Source of the DNA: Clostridiales bacterium
Lineage (GTDB): Bacteria > Bacillota > Clostridia > Oscillospirales > QAKW01
Length of the DNA stretch: 30,559 bases
NCBI GenBank assembly: GCA_003343605.1
Contig: QAKW01000046.1
Location: 1 to 30,559, forward strand
Direction: 5' to 3'
Part shown: piece after piece, positions 23,845-30,559 of the stretch
Layout: the number at the start of each line of letters is the position of its first letter
Numbering within the stretch: the stretch's first letter is position 1
The notes under the pieces: model-generated
The model's input: only the letters and a program-made list of their open reading frames with translations
The model's database searches: none
What the model was told of the DNA's origin: nothing
Program-made: the position numbers and the translations under genes

Positions 23845-26220
23845 TCATGTTTTTTGAGCGACCGGGGTCCAGAGCGCATCGGCGTGGAGCACACCCTCCG
23901 GCAGGCTGCCATCCATGATGCGCGCAGCCAGAAGGCCGCCCACCTCTTTTTCAATCACGCGCATAACGGCGCGTGCGCCGTAGCGGTGGTCGAAGCCTTT
24001 TTCCACCACTTCTTTCGCCACGTCTTCCCCAAAACGAACAGAGTAGCCGCGCTGTGATAAACGCTCCGCAAGCTTATTCAGCTGCAGGCTTGCAATCTGT
24101 TCCAGCGCCGGTTTATCCAGCGAGCGGAAAACCACAATCTCATCCAGCCGGTTGATAAATTCCGGGCGTAATCGTTTGGTAACCGCGCGGCGCACGGATT
24201 TGGTGAGATCCGGAAAGCTCTTATCACCGAAGCCGAGGGGATCTTCCTGCAGCGCCCCGGTTCCCAGATTGGAGGTCAGGATAATCAGTGCGTTTCGGAA
24301 ATTTGCGGTTTTTCCCTGCCCATCGGTAAGTTTGCCCTCATCCAGAACGCCAAGCAGAACATTGAGTACATCCGGATGGGCCTTTTCGATTTCATCAAAA
24401 ACAACGATACAATAGGGATGGGCCCGCACGCGGCTGACCAGGCCGCCGCCCTGCTCAAAGCCCACATAGCCGGGCGGAGAGCCGATTAGGCGCGAGACGG
24501 AATGCGGCTCCATATATTCCCCCATATCGTATTTAATCAGCGCATCTTCCCGGCCGAAGAGCTCTTTGGCGAGCAGCTTGCAAAGCTGCGTTTTGCCAAC
24601 GCCCGTAGGCCCGCAAAAGAGCAGCGTGCAGCTGGGACGGCCGGGATCCGCCACCCCGGTTCGGCTTCGCAGCAGGGCGGCGGAAAGTGCGTGAACGCCT
24701 TCCTGCTGCCCGATCAGCGCATGATTGAGGCGCTCTTCCAGACCTCTGTAGACAGAATCGCCGTTCAGATCCTGATCGTCCAGCGGAATGCTGGTTTTTT
24801 CGGAGATCAGCGCGGCGATCCGCGCGGTGGTGATCACGCCCTGGGGACGTGCGTCTTCCCGGTCTTCCAGAAGCTGCAATTGCTCCAGCTCATCCCGTAC
24901 CGCCAGCGCCGCTGGAAACTGCCGGTCCCGCATCAGCTGTTCCAGCTCCCGCTGCTTCTGCACGATTCTGGTGCGCCGGGATTCCGTTTCATCGGTATAG
25001 GCGCGCAGCTGCTCTTTGGCGCCGGCTTCATCCAGCAGATCGATCGCCTTATCGGGCAGAAAACGATCGCCCATATAGCGAACGGACAGCCGGATGGCGG
25101 CTTCCAGGGCATCATCTGGAATCTTGACGCCGTGGTGCTCTTCCAAAGACGGGCGGACCCCCTTTAAAATATCCATGGTTTCCTCTTCGGAGGGTTCTTC
25201 TACCATGATCGGCGCAAACCGGCGCTCCAGCGCGCCGTCTTTTTCAATATGCTTACGGTATTCTTCGAGCGTTGTGGCGCCGATGACCTTGATCTTTCCG
25301 CGGGCCAGGGCCGGTTTTAAAATGTTGGCCGCATCGATCGCCCCTTCCGCGGCGCCGGCGCCCACCATAATATGCATCTCATCGATGAACAGCACCATAT
25401 TGGGATCTTTTTCGGCTTCATCAATCAGGGATTTGAGCCGCTCCTCAAATTCGCCGCGGTATTTGGTGCCGGCAATCATGGCGGTGAGATCCAACATTTG
25501 AATCTGAACGTCGCGGAGGGCCGGCGGAACCTGCCCGAGTATAATGCGCTGGGCCAGGCCTTCTACAATTACGGTTTTGCCAACGCCGGGCTCTCCGATC
25601 AGGCAGGGATTATTTTTATTCTGGCGGACCAGAATACTCATCAGGGCGCCGAGCTCTTTTTCCCGGCCGATCAGCGGGTGATTTTTTCCAAGAACGCCTT
25701 CTTTGGTAAGGTTGATCGCAAATTTGACCATATTTTTTCCAGGCCGGGTTTTGGTCTTATCCGCCTGAAGGGGCAGATCCGTAAGGCCCATGCGCTCCTG
25801 CAGCGAAAGAGAAAGCTTTCGCGGATCACTTCCAAGCTCTAAGAGCAGCTTATATCCAACTGCCTCCGGGGCTTCGCAGAGCGCCATCAGTAGATGATCC
25901 GTACCCACAACAGAAAAGCCGTAGCGATGGGCGATTTCCCCGGCTTTGGTAATAATCCCTTCCAGCCGCGGCGTCATATCGTTGATTGAAAGCAGCGTTG
26001 GAGAACCGGTGCCGATGAGCTGCTCCATTTTTCCACTCACCTTATCTGCCGTGATGCCTTTTGAGATCATCAGGCGGGAGGCAACGCCTTCGCTTTCTTT
26101 CAGCAGGCCGAAAAGAAGGTGCTCGCTGCCCAGATAGGTGTGGCCCAACTCTTCCGCCAGATTCAGGCTGCGCTCCAGCGCATGGGCCGCAAGTTTAGAA
26201 AATCGTTCGATGGTGATCAC
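23845..26220 (-). CDS. clpC: ClpC-type ATP-dependent unfoldase (Clp ATPase)
   Basis: This is a HSP100 AAA+ unfoldase that feeds proteins to ClpP. Two Clp N-terminal repeats (about 5-145) are followed by AAA1 with Walker A GEPGVGKT near 209 and LFIDEMH, a UVR-like middle segment (ELEQLMRDRQFPAALAVRDE, about 420-440), and AAA2 with GPTGVGKT near 537 and VVFDEIEKAH. PLGFGDK fits the ClpP-binding loop, and RPEFINRLDEIVVF is canonical. It has 791 residues from GTG at 26220, where homology to ClpC begins (TIERFSKLA). An ATG at 26262 overlaps a TATAAT -10 and lacks a ribosome site. The GTG has AAAGGAG only 1 nt away, so the exact start is unsure. No ctsR or mcsAB lies beside it. Confidence 0.9.
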   Translation of the reverse strand: MITIERFSKLAAHALERSLNLAEELGHTYLGSEHLLFGLLKESEGVASRLMISKGITADKVSGKMEQLIGTGSPTLLSINDMTPRLEGIITKAGEIAHRYGFSVVGTDHLLMALCEAPEAVGYKLLLELGSDPRKLSLSLQERMGLTDLPLQADKTKTRPGKNMVKFAINLTKEGVLGKNHPLIGREKELGALMSILVRQNKNNPCLIGEPGVGKTVIVEGLAQRIILGQVPPALRDVQIQMLDLTAMIAGTKYRGEFEERLKSLIDEAEKDPNMVLFIDEMHIMVGAGAAEGAIDAANILKPALARGKIKVIGATTLEEYRKHIEKDGALERRFAPIMVEEPSEEETMDILKGVRPSLEEHHGVKIPDDALEAAIRLSVRYMGDRFLPDKAIDLLDEAGAKEQLRAYTDETESRRTRIVQKQRELEQLMRDRQFPAALAVRDELEQLQLLEDREDARPQGVITTARIAALISEKTSIPLDDQDLNGDSVYRGLEERLNHALIGQQEGVHALSAALLRSRTGVADPGRPSCTLLFCGPTGVGKTQLCKLLAKELFGREDALIKYDMGEYMEPHSVSRLIGSPPGYVGFEQGGGLVSRVRAHPYCIVVFDEIEKAHPDVLNVLLGVLDEGKLTDGQGKTANFRNALIILTSNLGTGALQEDPLGFGDKSFPDLTKSVRRAVTKRLRPEFINRLDEIVVFRSLDKPALEQIASLQLNKLAERLSQRGYSVRFGEDVAKEVVEKGFDHRYGARAVMRVIEKEVGGLLAARIMDGSLPEGVLHADALWTPVAQKT

Positions 26221-26260
26221 ACTCCTTTGATAACCATTATTGACAAAACGAACCTCTTTC

Positions 26261-26266
26261 ATTATA
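26261..26266 (-). promoter_or_regulatory. Candidate -10 element for clpC
   Basis: TATAAT on the minus strand overlaps an in-frame ATG at 26262. If used, transcription starts near 26254, leaving the AAAGGAG at 26228-26222 as the ribosome site. No convincing -35 is seen. Confidence 0.4.
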
Positions 26267-26269
26267 TGA

Positions 26270-26298
26270 TTGAAAAATTTTGGTTAGTATGGTATCAT
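26270..26298 (+). promoter_or_regulatory. Sigma-A promoter for trmL
   Basis: TTGAAA (26270-26275), 17 nt and TATCAT (26293-26298) fit a sigma-A promoter. The leader to the ATG at 26353 is about 48 nt and carries AAAGAGGA. Confidence 0.6.
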
Positions 26299-26352
26299 GC
26301 GGGTAGACGGACTGCATTGTCTAAACCGCCAAATGAAAAGAGGATTCCGCTG

Positions 26353-26853
26353 ATGATACATATTGTGCTGGTAGAGCCGGAAATTCCACAAAACACCGGA
26401 AATATTTCCAGAACCTGCGCCGCAACCGGCTGTGCGCTGCATCTGATCAAGCCGCTGGGATTTCGCATCGATGAAAAAGCCGTGCGGCGCGCGGGGCTGG
26501 ATTATTGGCAGTATCTCCAGTTAACGGTTCATGAGGATTATGAGGACTTTCTTTCGCGCGAGCAGGGAAAGGGGCGTTTTTATTACTGCACCACCAAGGC
26601 GGCGCACCCCTATAGTGAGATGGATTATCGCAGGGAGGAAGAGCTTTATTTTTTATTCGGCAAAGAAACGCGCGGTTTGCCGGAGCGGATTTTAAAGCAG
26701 CATCCGGATCAATGCATTCGCATTCCAATGATTGAAGAGGCGCGCAGCCTCAATCTATCCAATGCGGTTGCTATCATCACTTATGAAGCGCTGCGCCAGC
26801 GGGATTTTGGAGCGCTTAAGCGAGAAGGAAGGTTAACCGGAAGAATAGATTAA
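26353..26853 (+). CDS. trmL: tRNA (cytidine/uridine-34-2'-O)-methyltransferase TrmL
   Basis: This 166-residue SPOUT-class methyltransferase modifies the wobble base of certain leucine tRNAs with S-adenosylmethionine. The three SPOUT motifs are clear: VEPEIPQNTGNISRTCAATG at residues 7-26, FGKETRGLPE (about 101-110), and IPMIEEARSLNLSNAVAIIT near 125-145, which forms the knotted cofactor site. The ATG at 26353 has AAAGAGGA upstream; a much longer open frame reaching into the clpC region is rejected because the family starts here. It is divergent from clpC and followed closely by an MFS gene. Confidence 0.95.
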   Translation: MIHIVLVEPEIPQNTGNISRTCAATGCALHLIKPLGFRIDEKAVRRAGLDYWQYLQLTVHEDYEDFLSREQGKGRFYYCTTKAAHPYSEMDYRREEELYFLFGKETRGLPERILKQHPDQCIRIPMIEEARSLNLSNAVAIITYEALRQRDFGALKREGRLTGRID

Positions 26854-26860
26854 AAACCAA

Positions 26861-26894
26861 AAAGCCATACTACCCTGGGAGGTGGTATGGCTTT
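26861..26894 (+). promoter_or_regulatory. Hairpin that encloses the ribosome site and start codon of the 26887 MFS gene
   Basis: AAAGCCATACTACC (26861-26874) pairs along all 14 bases with GGTGGTATGGCTTT (26881-26894), one pair being G-U, around the loop CTGGGA. The ATG (26887) lies in the stem, and the GGGAGG ribosome site spans the loop and stem. It may serve as the trmL terminator (TTTGTTT follows), as a translation-blocking fold, or as both. Confidence 0.6.
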
Positions 26895-28002
26895 GTTTAC
26901 ATTATTGTTGATTGCGCAGGCCTGTTCGCTTACAGGCGGATATGTCCAGACACTGGTTTTATCCTGGGTTGCGGCAGAGCTGGGCGGCGGCCTTTACAGC
27001 TTGAGCGCCTATATGATCGCCTGTTATCTGCCGGTTGCGCTGCTTTCCTATCCCTTTGGACGCTGGCTGGACAAACGCGCCCAGAAAGGCTGGCTGGTTG
27101 CCAGTGAACTATTGCTGGCCGCGCTTTCCCTGGTGCTCTGGCTCGCCGCGGTATTCAACTGGCTTTCGTTTCCATTTTTGCTGGTGTTCGGCGCGGTATG
27201 GGGTGTTGTAAGAGCGTTTCAGACGCCGCTTTACCAGAGCCTGCCCCGGCGGCTGGCAAAGGAGCTTTCAAAGGGAACCGCCCTACTTACGGTGGTAACC
27301 TATGCGGCCAGAGGGCTGGGCCCGGTGATCGGCGGGCTGCTGTATCAGCGCTATGGCGCGCCGGTGCCGTTTTTTATTAATTTCTGCTCATTTATTCCTT
27401 CGGTGATCCTGCTCTGCTTTTTGAAAATTCCGCCGGCGGAGCAGCGGGGCCGAACCAGGGTGCGGAAATGGCTTCCACTGCTGACCCGCATTTTTCTGGT
27501 ATCGTTTTTGGGGGTCAATTACAATGTGACGTTTGTATCCCTTGTAAAAGACGCCGGGCTGGGAAGCGCTTCTTATGGAATCGCGCTGGGTCTGCTGGGG
27601 GTAGGCGCGCTGGCGGGATTTTTTCTGAAATCAAAAATAAAAAAGGAGCTTCCGCTGGAAACATTTCCGCCGGGTATGGGGCTTTTAAACATCGCACTGG
27701 CCTTTGTGCCGGGAATCTGGTGGCGTGGAGCCTGTATCTTATGCTACGGCATTCTGGATTTCTGGTTTTTTGCAACCGCCGGCTTTCAATTGGCAAAAAA
27801 CGCCGGAAAAGAAGAAATCACCTCTGCGATGGGGCTATATACCATAGTGACCGTGGGGGCGATGCCGGTAGGTGCGCTGTTCTGGAGCTTTGTCTCAGAG
27901 GCGCTGGGGCTGCCGGCGGCACTTTGCGTTTTAGGCGGCGGTCTGCTGCTGATCGGCGCCCTGGAATGGACCTCGCCGGAAAAAAAGAGCTTTGCATCTT
28001 GA
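26887..28002 (+). CDS. MFS transporter, EntS-like (MFS_3) family
   Basis: This 371-residue membrane protein has about 10-12 hydrophobic helices of the major facilitator type. The N-terminal half carries PFGRWLDKRAQKGWLVASELL (loop 2-3 signature) and FGAVWGVVRAFQTPLYQSLPRRLA, which resemble the MFS_3 group of exporters (siderophore and macrolide efflux proteins). It is somewhat shorter than the usual 400 residues and begins almost directly with helix 1. GGGAGG lies 4-9 nt upstream of the ATG, inside a hairpin. It follows trmL by 33 nt on the same strand. The substrate is unknown and could be a drug or metabolite. Confidence 0.82.
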   Translation: MALFTLLLIAQACSLTGGYVQTLVLSWVAAELGGGLYSLSAYMIACYLPVALLSYPFGRWLDKRAQKGWLVASELLLAALSLVLWLAAVFNWLSFPFLLVFGAVWGVVRAFQTPLYQSLPRRLAKELSKGTALLTVVTYAARGLGPVIGGLLYQRYGAPVPFFINFCSFIPSVILLCFLKIPPAEQRGRTRVRKWLPLLTRIFLVSFLGVNYNVTFVSLVKDAGLGSASYGIALGLLGVGALAGFFLKSKIKKELPLETFPPGMGLLNIALAFVPGIWWRGACILCYGILDFWFFATAGFQLAKNAGKEEITSAMGLYTIVTVGAMPVGALFWSFVSEALGLPAALCVLGGGLLLIGALEWTSPEKKSFAS

Positions 28003-28016
28003 TGCAAAGCTCTTTT
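27983..28016. terminator. Bidirectional terminator between the MFS gene and the PPIase-like gene
   Basis: AAAAGAGCTTTGCATC (27983-27998) and GATGCAAAGCTCTTTT (28001-28016) are exact complements (16 bp) with A and T tracts at both ends. The MFS stop codon (28000-28002) lies at the tip of the hairpin. Confidence 0.88.
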
Positions 28017-28022
28017 AGTTGT

Positions 28023-29063
28023 TCAGGATTCTTCCACCAGCTTTTCCGGCAGGTATTTTTTGGTGATTTTGGTGTTGATCTGAATATCGGAATCTTTTTT
28101 CCAGTCTTCCAGCATGGCGGATATATCGTCTGCCCGAAGGGTTTCCAGCGTTGCCTGCCGCATGGTGGAGGTAAAAACATCGTCGGCTGTGCCGTCGTAG
28201 CGCTTGAGGATCATAAAGCCGTTTTCAAGCTCCAGCCGGGTGACCTCGCCAACTTCCATCGCCAGCGCGGCGCTGGTCATTTCCTCATTGTAACCGCCGT
28301 TTTCCGAAACAACAATGCCGCTGCCCTTGGAAGAGGTATCGTCGCTATAGAGGCTGATGATTTCATCGAATTGATCGGTTTCCGATTCCTTACAGGCCAG
28401 ATTATAGACGTCCTCTGCCTTCCGGCGCGCCTCGGCCAGCGCTTCCTCCCCCAGGGCTTCGCCGGTGGAGGCATCGACTTTCAGAATAAAGACCACCTTA
28501 ACGCGGGCGTTATGAACATTATAATAGTCTTTAATATCCTGGGTGGAAACAGGAGCAACGCCGCCTTCCCCATAATAATAGGCGAGCACTTTGCTCTTTT
28601 TTGCAGAATCGTAGATTTCCTCCAGATACTCATCGTAGGTATAGTTTTCCTGGGCCAGCGCCGCAGTAAAGGTCGACATCCCCCCCGCGTTCTCAACTGC
28701 TTCCGAAAGGGCGGAATGAATCGCCTGCTCCTCATTTTCAGCAAAGGAAAGGCCCAGGCGTTCAAATTGCTGGGCGTAAAGCTTTTGCTCGATCAGGTGA
28801 TTATTGATATAATCGACAAAAACGTCCGACATGGTTGCCCCATCGTCCATCGGCTCCGTCCAGAGCGCTACGGAATCTTCTTCATTGAGCGATGCCAGAT
28901 AATTGGACCGCAACGCCAGAACATTGCGGTAATAATCATTTTCCGAGATTTTGAGGTCTCCCACCCGGATGGCATAATCCGCCTTTTTGCCGCAGCCGGT
29001 GAGCAGGGAGACGCCAACCGAAAGAATCAGCCCCAGCAGAAGGGGGCGCAGAAATTTTTTCAC
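28023..29063 (-). CDS. PrsA/SurA-like lipoprotein with degenerate parvulin domain
   Basis: This 346-residue exported lipoprotein has a signal peptide with lipobox LLTGC, so C24 would be lipidated on the outer face of the membrane. Residues about 35-180 look like a SurA-type N-terminal chaperone domain (ISENDYYRNVLALR, LIEQKLYAQQFERLGL). Residues about 185-300 resemble a PPIC rotamase (EARRKAEDVYNLA, DEIISLYSDDTSSKG, ALAMEVGEVTRLELENGF). Both family active-site histidines are replaced: HILV reads FILK and YHIIK reads FMILK. It is probably a foldase-like chaperone for secreted proteins without rotamase activity. The start is GTG at 29063, with AAAAGGAG about 10 nt upstream. Confidence 0.8.
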   Translation of the reverse strand: MKKFLRPLLLGLILSVGVSLLTGCGKKADYAIRVGDLKISENDYYRNVLALRSNYLASLNEEDSVALWTEPMDDGATMSDVFVDYINNHLIEQKLYAQQFERLGLSFAENEEQAIHSALSEAVENAGGMSTFTAALAQENYTYDEYLEEIYDSAKKSKVLAYYYGEGGVAPVSTQDIKDYYNVHNARVKVVFILKVDASTGEALGEEALAEARRKAEDVYNLACKESETDQFDEIISLYSDDTSSKGSGIVVSENGGYNEEMTSAALAMEVGEVTRLELENGFMILKRYDGTADDVFTSTMRQATLETLRADDISAMLEDWKKDSDIQINTKITKKYLPEKLVEES

Positions 29064-29095
29064 GGGAAATACGCTCCTTTTACTTTAATGAATTT

Positions 29096-29124
29096 AGTAT
29101 AGCACGGCGCCAATTTTTTGTAAA
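29096..29124 (-). promoter_or_regulatory. Sigma-A promoter for the PrsA/SurA-like gene
   Basis: On the minus strand, TTTACA (29124-29119), 17 nt and TATACT (29101-29096), with TGC directly before the -10, form a very good promoter. The leader is about 25 nt. Confidence 0.75.
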
Positions 29125-29157
29125 TCATTTTATTATGAACGGAATTTAAACAACCCG

Positions 29158-29186
29158 TTGCGCATCCGCGGCCGGTATGATAAAAT
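29158..29186 (+). promoter_or_regulatory. Candidate promoter for rlmD
   Basis: TTGCGC (29158-29163), 17 nt and TAAAAT (29181-29186) fit sigma-A spacing. The expected transcription start, about 7 nt downstream, coincides with the ATG at 29193, which has no real ribosome site. Confidence 0.5.
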
Positions 29187-29192
29187 AGGGCC

Positions 29193-30559
29193 ATGAAAAA
29201 AAACACACGCGTATTGGTGAAAATTGAAGATTATACGGCCGAAGGCTTTGGAATTGCGCGGCACGAAGGGTATGTGCTCTTTATCCCCGGTACCATTGTA
29301 GGGGAAACAGTAGAAGCGTTGGTTGTAAAGGCCGGGAAACGGTATGGTTACGGCAAGGCGCTGCAGATTATGGAAAAATCGCCGGCGCGCCGGGAGCCGC
29401 TTTGCCCGCTGGGGCAGCGCTGCGGCGGCTGCGCCTTCTGGCATCTTTCCTATGAAGAGGAGCTGCGGCTGAAGGCAGAAGGTGTGCGCAGCAAACTGCT
29501 GCGAATCGCCGGGCTTACGCCTCCGATGGAGCCGATTTGCGGCGCGGAGGAACAAACCGGCTATCGAAACAAAGCACAATATCCGATTCGGATGGTCGGC
29601 GGGCGGCCGCAGGGCGGTTTTTATGCAGCCGGCAGCCACGGTGTTGTTGCCGGCGGTCCCTGCGCGATCCAGCCGGTTCTCTTCAACCGCATTCTGCAAT
29701 GGCTGCTTGCGTATATGGAAGATCGGAACCTTCCCGCCTATGAGGAGGCGGGCTGCACCGGGCTGGTTCGCCATCTTTATCTCCGGCGGGGCGAGGCGAC
29801 CGGTGAGGTGATGGCCTGCCTGGTGGTAAACAGCCGCACGTTTTTGGGCAGGCAGGCGTTTGCAGCGGCGATTACCGCCGCTTTTCCCGAAATCCGCACG
29901 GTCGCGGTGAATTATAACGATCGCAACACCAATGTTGTGCTGGGCCCCCGCACGGAGATTCTTGCGGGGCCCGGGTATATTGAAGATGTGCTGCTGGAGA
30001 AACGGTTTCGTATTGCGCCGCAGGCCTTTTATCAGGTCAACCGGAAGCAAACGGAGGTGCTTTATCGGAAGGTGCGGGAGCTGGCGGCGCTTTCGGGGCG
30101 TGAGCGGGTATTGGATTTATATTGCGGGATCGGGACGATCGGCCTGACGCTCGCGGGCGGCTGCCGGGCGCTGACCGGTGTGGAAATCGTGCCAGAGGCC
30201 ATTGAAAACGCGAAGGAAAACGCCCGGCTAAACGGGATCGGAAACGCCCGCTTTATCTGTGCGGATGCACAGGCGGCGGCAGCGCGGTTTGCCGCGGATG
30301 GAGAACGGTTTGATCTGATTCTTGTTGATCCGCCCCGCCGGGGGTGCGATGCCGCCGCTTTGGCGGCGATTCTGCAGATGCGGCCGGAAAAACTGATCTA
30401 TGTTTCCTGCAATGCCGCAACCCTGGCGCGGGATTTGAAGCAATTGCAGGAGGGCGGCTATCAGGTGCGCAGGGTGGTGCCGGTGGATCTGTTTCCCCGC
30501 ACGCCGCATGTGGAGACGGTTGTAATGCTTTCCCACAAAAAACCTGACAGCGTAATCAA
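29193..30559 (+). CDS. rlmD: 23S rRNA (uracil-5-)-methyltransferase RlmD/RumA family, 3'-truncated
   Basis: This enzyme methylates a uracil of 23S rRNA (U1939 in E. coli) with S-adenosylmethionine. About 455 residues are visible with no stop before the window ends. An N-terminal TRAM domain (VLVKIEDYTAEGFGIA, residues 8-23) precedes iron-sulfur cysteines C71, C77, C80 and C157. The SAM loop VLDLYCGIGTIGL starts near 306, VDPPRRGC lies near 380, and the catalytic C406 sits in YVSCNAATLARD. The ending PHVETVVMLS is where most family members finish; here HKKPDSVI continues past the edge. The enzyme could be any of the TrmA/RlmCD group. The start has no clear ribosome site and may be leaderless. 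Confidence 0.93.
   Translation, partial: MKKNTRVLVKIEDYTAEGFGIARHEGYVLFIPGTIVGETVEALVVKAGKRYGYGKALQIMEKSPARREPLCPLGQRCGGCAFWHLSYEEELRLKAEGVRSKLLRIAGLTPPMEPICGAEEQTGYRNKAQYPIRMVGGRPQGGFYAAGSHGVVAGGPCAIQPVLFNRILQWLLAYMEDRNLPAYEEAGCTGLVRHLYLRRGEATGEVMACLVVNSRTFLGRQAFAAAITAAFPEIRTVAVNYNDRNTNVVLGPRTEILAGPGYIEDVLLEKRFRIAPQAFYQVNRKQTEVLYRKVRELAALSGRERVLDLYCGIGTIGLTLAGGCRALTGVEIVPEAIENAKENARLNGIGNARFICADAQAAAARFAADGERFDLILVDPPRRGCDAAALAAILQMRPEKLIYVSCNAATLARDLKQLQEGGYQVRRVVPVDLFPRTPHVETVVMLSHKKPDSVI

Noticed and set aside
23820..23865. GCTCA/TGAGC hairpin at the end of clpC as a terminator
   Set aside because: The stem is only 5 bp with an A-rich loop and no directly following T-run; too weak to call.
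26222..26250. Possible CtsR operator in the clpC leader (GTCAA and TCAAA)
   Set aside because: The half-site spacing (15 rather than 11-12) and sequence do not match the GGTCAAA-NAN-RGTCAAA consensus.
26119..26352. Upstream extension of trmL
   Set aside because: It runs antisense into clpC; the SPOUT family start and ribosome site point to 26353, and the promoter lies inside the extension.
27468..29102. A 544-codon open frame on the plus strand across two convergent genes
   Set aside because: It overlaps the end of the MFS gene in another frame and is antisense to the lipoprotein gene. Both of those have family motifs, ribosome sites and a shared terminator in the middle; this frame has none.
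29133..30050. A 305-codon minus-strand frame
   Set aside because: It is antisense to rlmD, whose iron-sulfur and SAM motifs are clear. It has no ribosome site and a composition typical of a shadow frame.
1..30559. tRNA or rRNA genes, IS elements, prophage, CRISPR arrays, DnaA-box cluster
   Set aside because: Looked for by eye on both strands; no cloverleaf, transposase, regularly spaced repeat array or DnaA-box cluster was recognised. The origin is likely upstream of dnaA, outside the window.

Overview
The window looks like an origin-proximal segment of a spore-forming clostridial (Firmicutes/Bacillota) chromosome. Three things support this. The left end carries the conserved order dnaN – yaaA/rlbA (S4) – recF – remB (DUF370) – gyrB – gyrA, known from Bacillus and Clostridia. 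A small alpha/beta-type acid-soluble spore protein follows recG. Ribosome binding sites are strong AGGAGG types. Base composition is fairly balanced, so a gut-type Oscillospiraceae/Ruminococcaceae-like organism is a reasonable guess, but the species cannot be named from this sequence.

Layout. Positions 1-6864 (+): replication and repair operon; dnaN is cut at its 5' end and the genes are packed with 3-15 nt gaps or overlaps. 6994-10704 (+): large secreted surface protein with a beta-helix, about five beta-sandwich repeats and three SLH anchors. 10772-12979 (-): AGCS amino-acid symporter and an SDR oxidoreductase. 13093-15378 (+): recG and a spore protein gene. 15416-15940 (-): unknown membrane protein. 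16103-16567 (+): double zinc-ribbon TM2 protein. 16619-19404 (-): three-gene sugar-modifying operon (two TIM-barrel isomerase/epimerases around a Gfo/Idh/MocA oxidoreductase), divergent from an AraC-type regulator (19532-20386, +). 20454-23748 (-): FucO-like alcohol dehydrogenase, an MFS sugar-type transporter and a membrane-anchored glycerophosphodiesterase. 23845-26220 (-): ClpC-type unfoldase. 26353-28002 (+): trmL and an MFS exporter. 28023-29063 (-): PrsA/SurA-like lipoprotein. 29193 to the end (+): rlmD-type rRNA methyltransferase, cut at its 3' end.

The central part is built of short units in alternating directions. Convergent pairs share hairpin terminators that touch or overlap their stop codons; divergent pairs share short intergenic regions with recognisable sigma-A promoters. 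No RNA gene, IS element, prophage or CRISPR array was seen, and no gene-free stretch exceeds 300 bases.

No obviously unprecedented large system is visible. The best leads are: (1) the AraC-controlled sugar operon, with three matching direct repeats placed around two divergent promoters that share one palindromic -10; (2) the multi-module SLH protein directly downstream of gyrA; (3) a 14-bp hairpin that buries the start codon of the 26887 transporter; (4) a parvulin-family lipoprotein that has lost both active-site histidines; (5) a probably leaderless rlmD.
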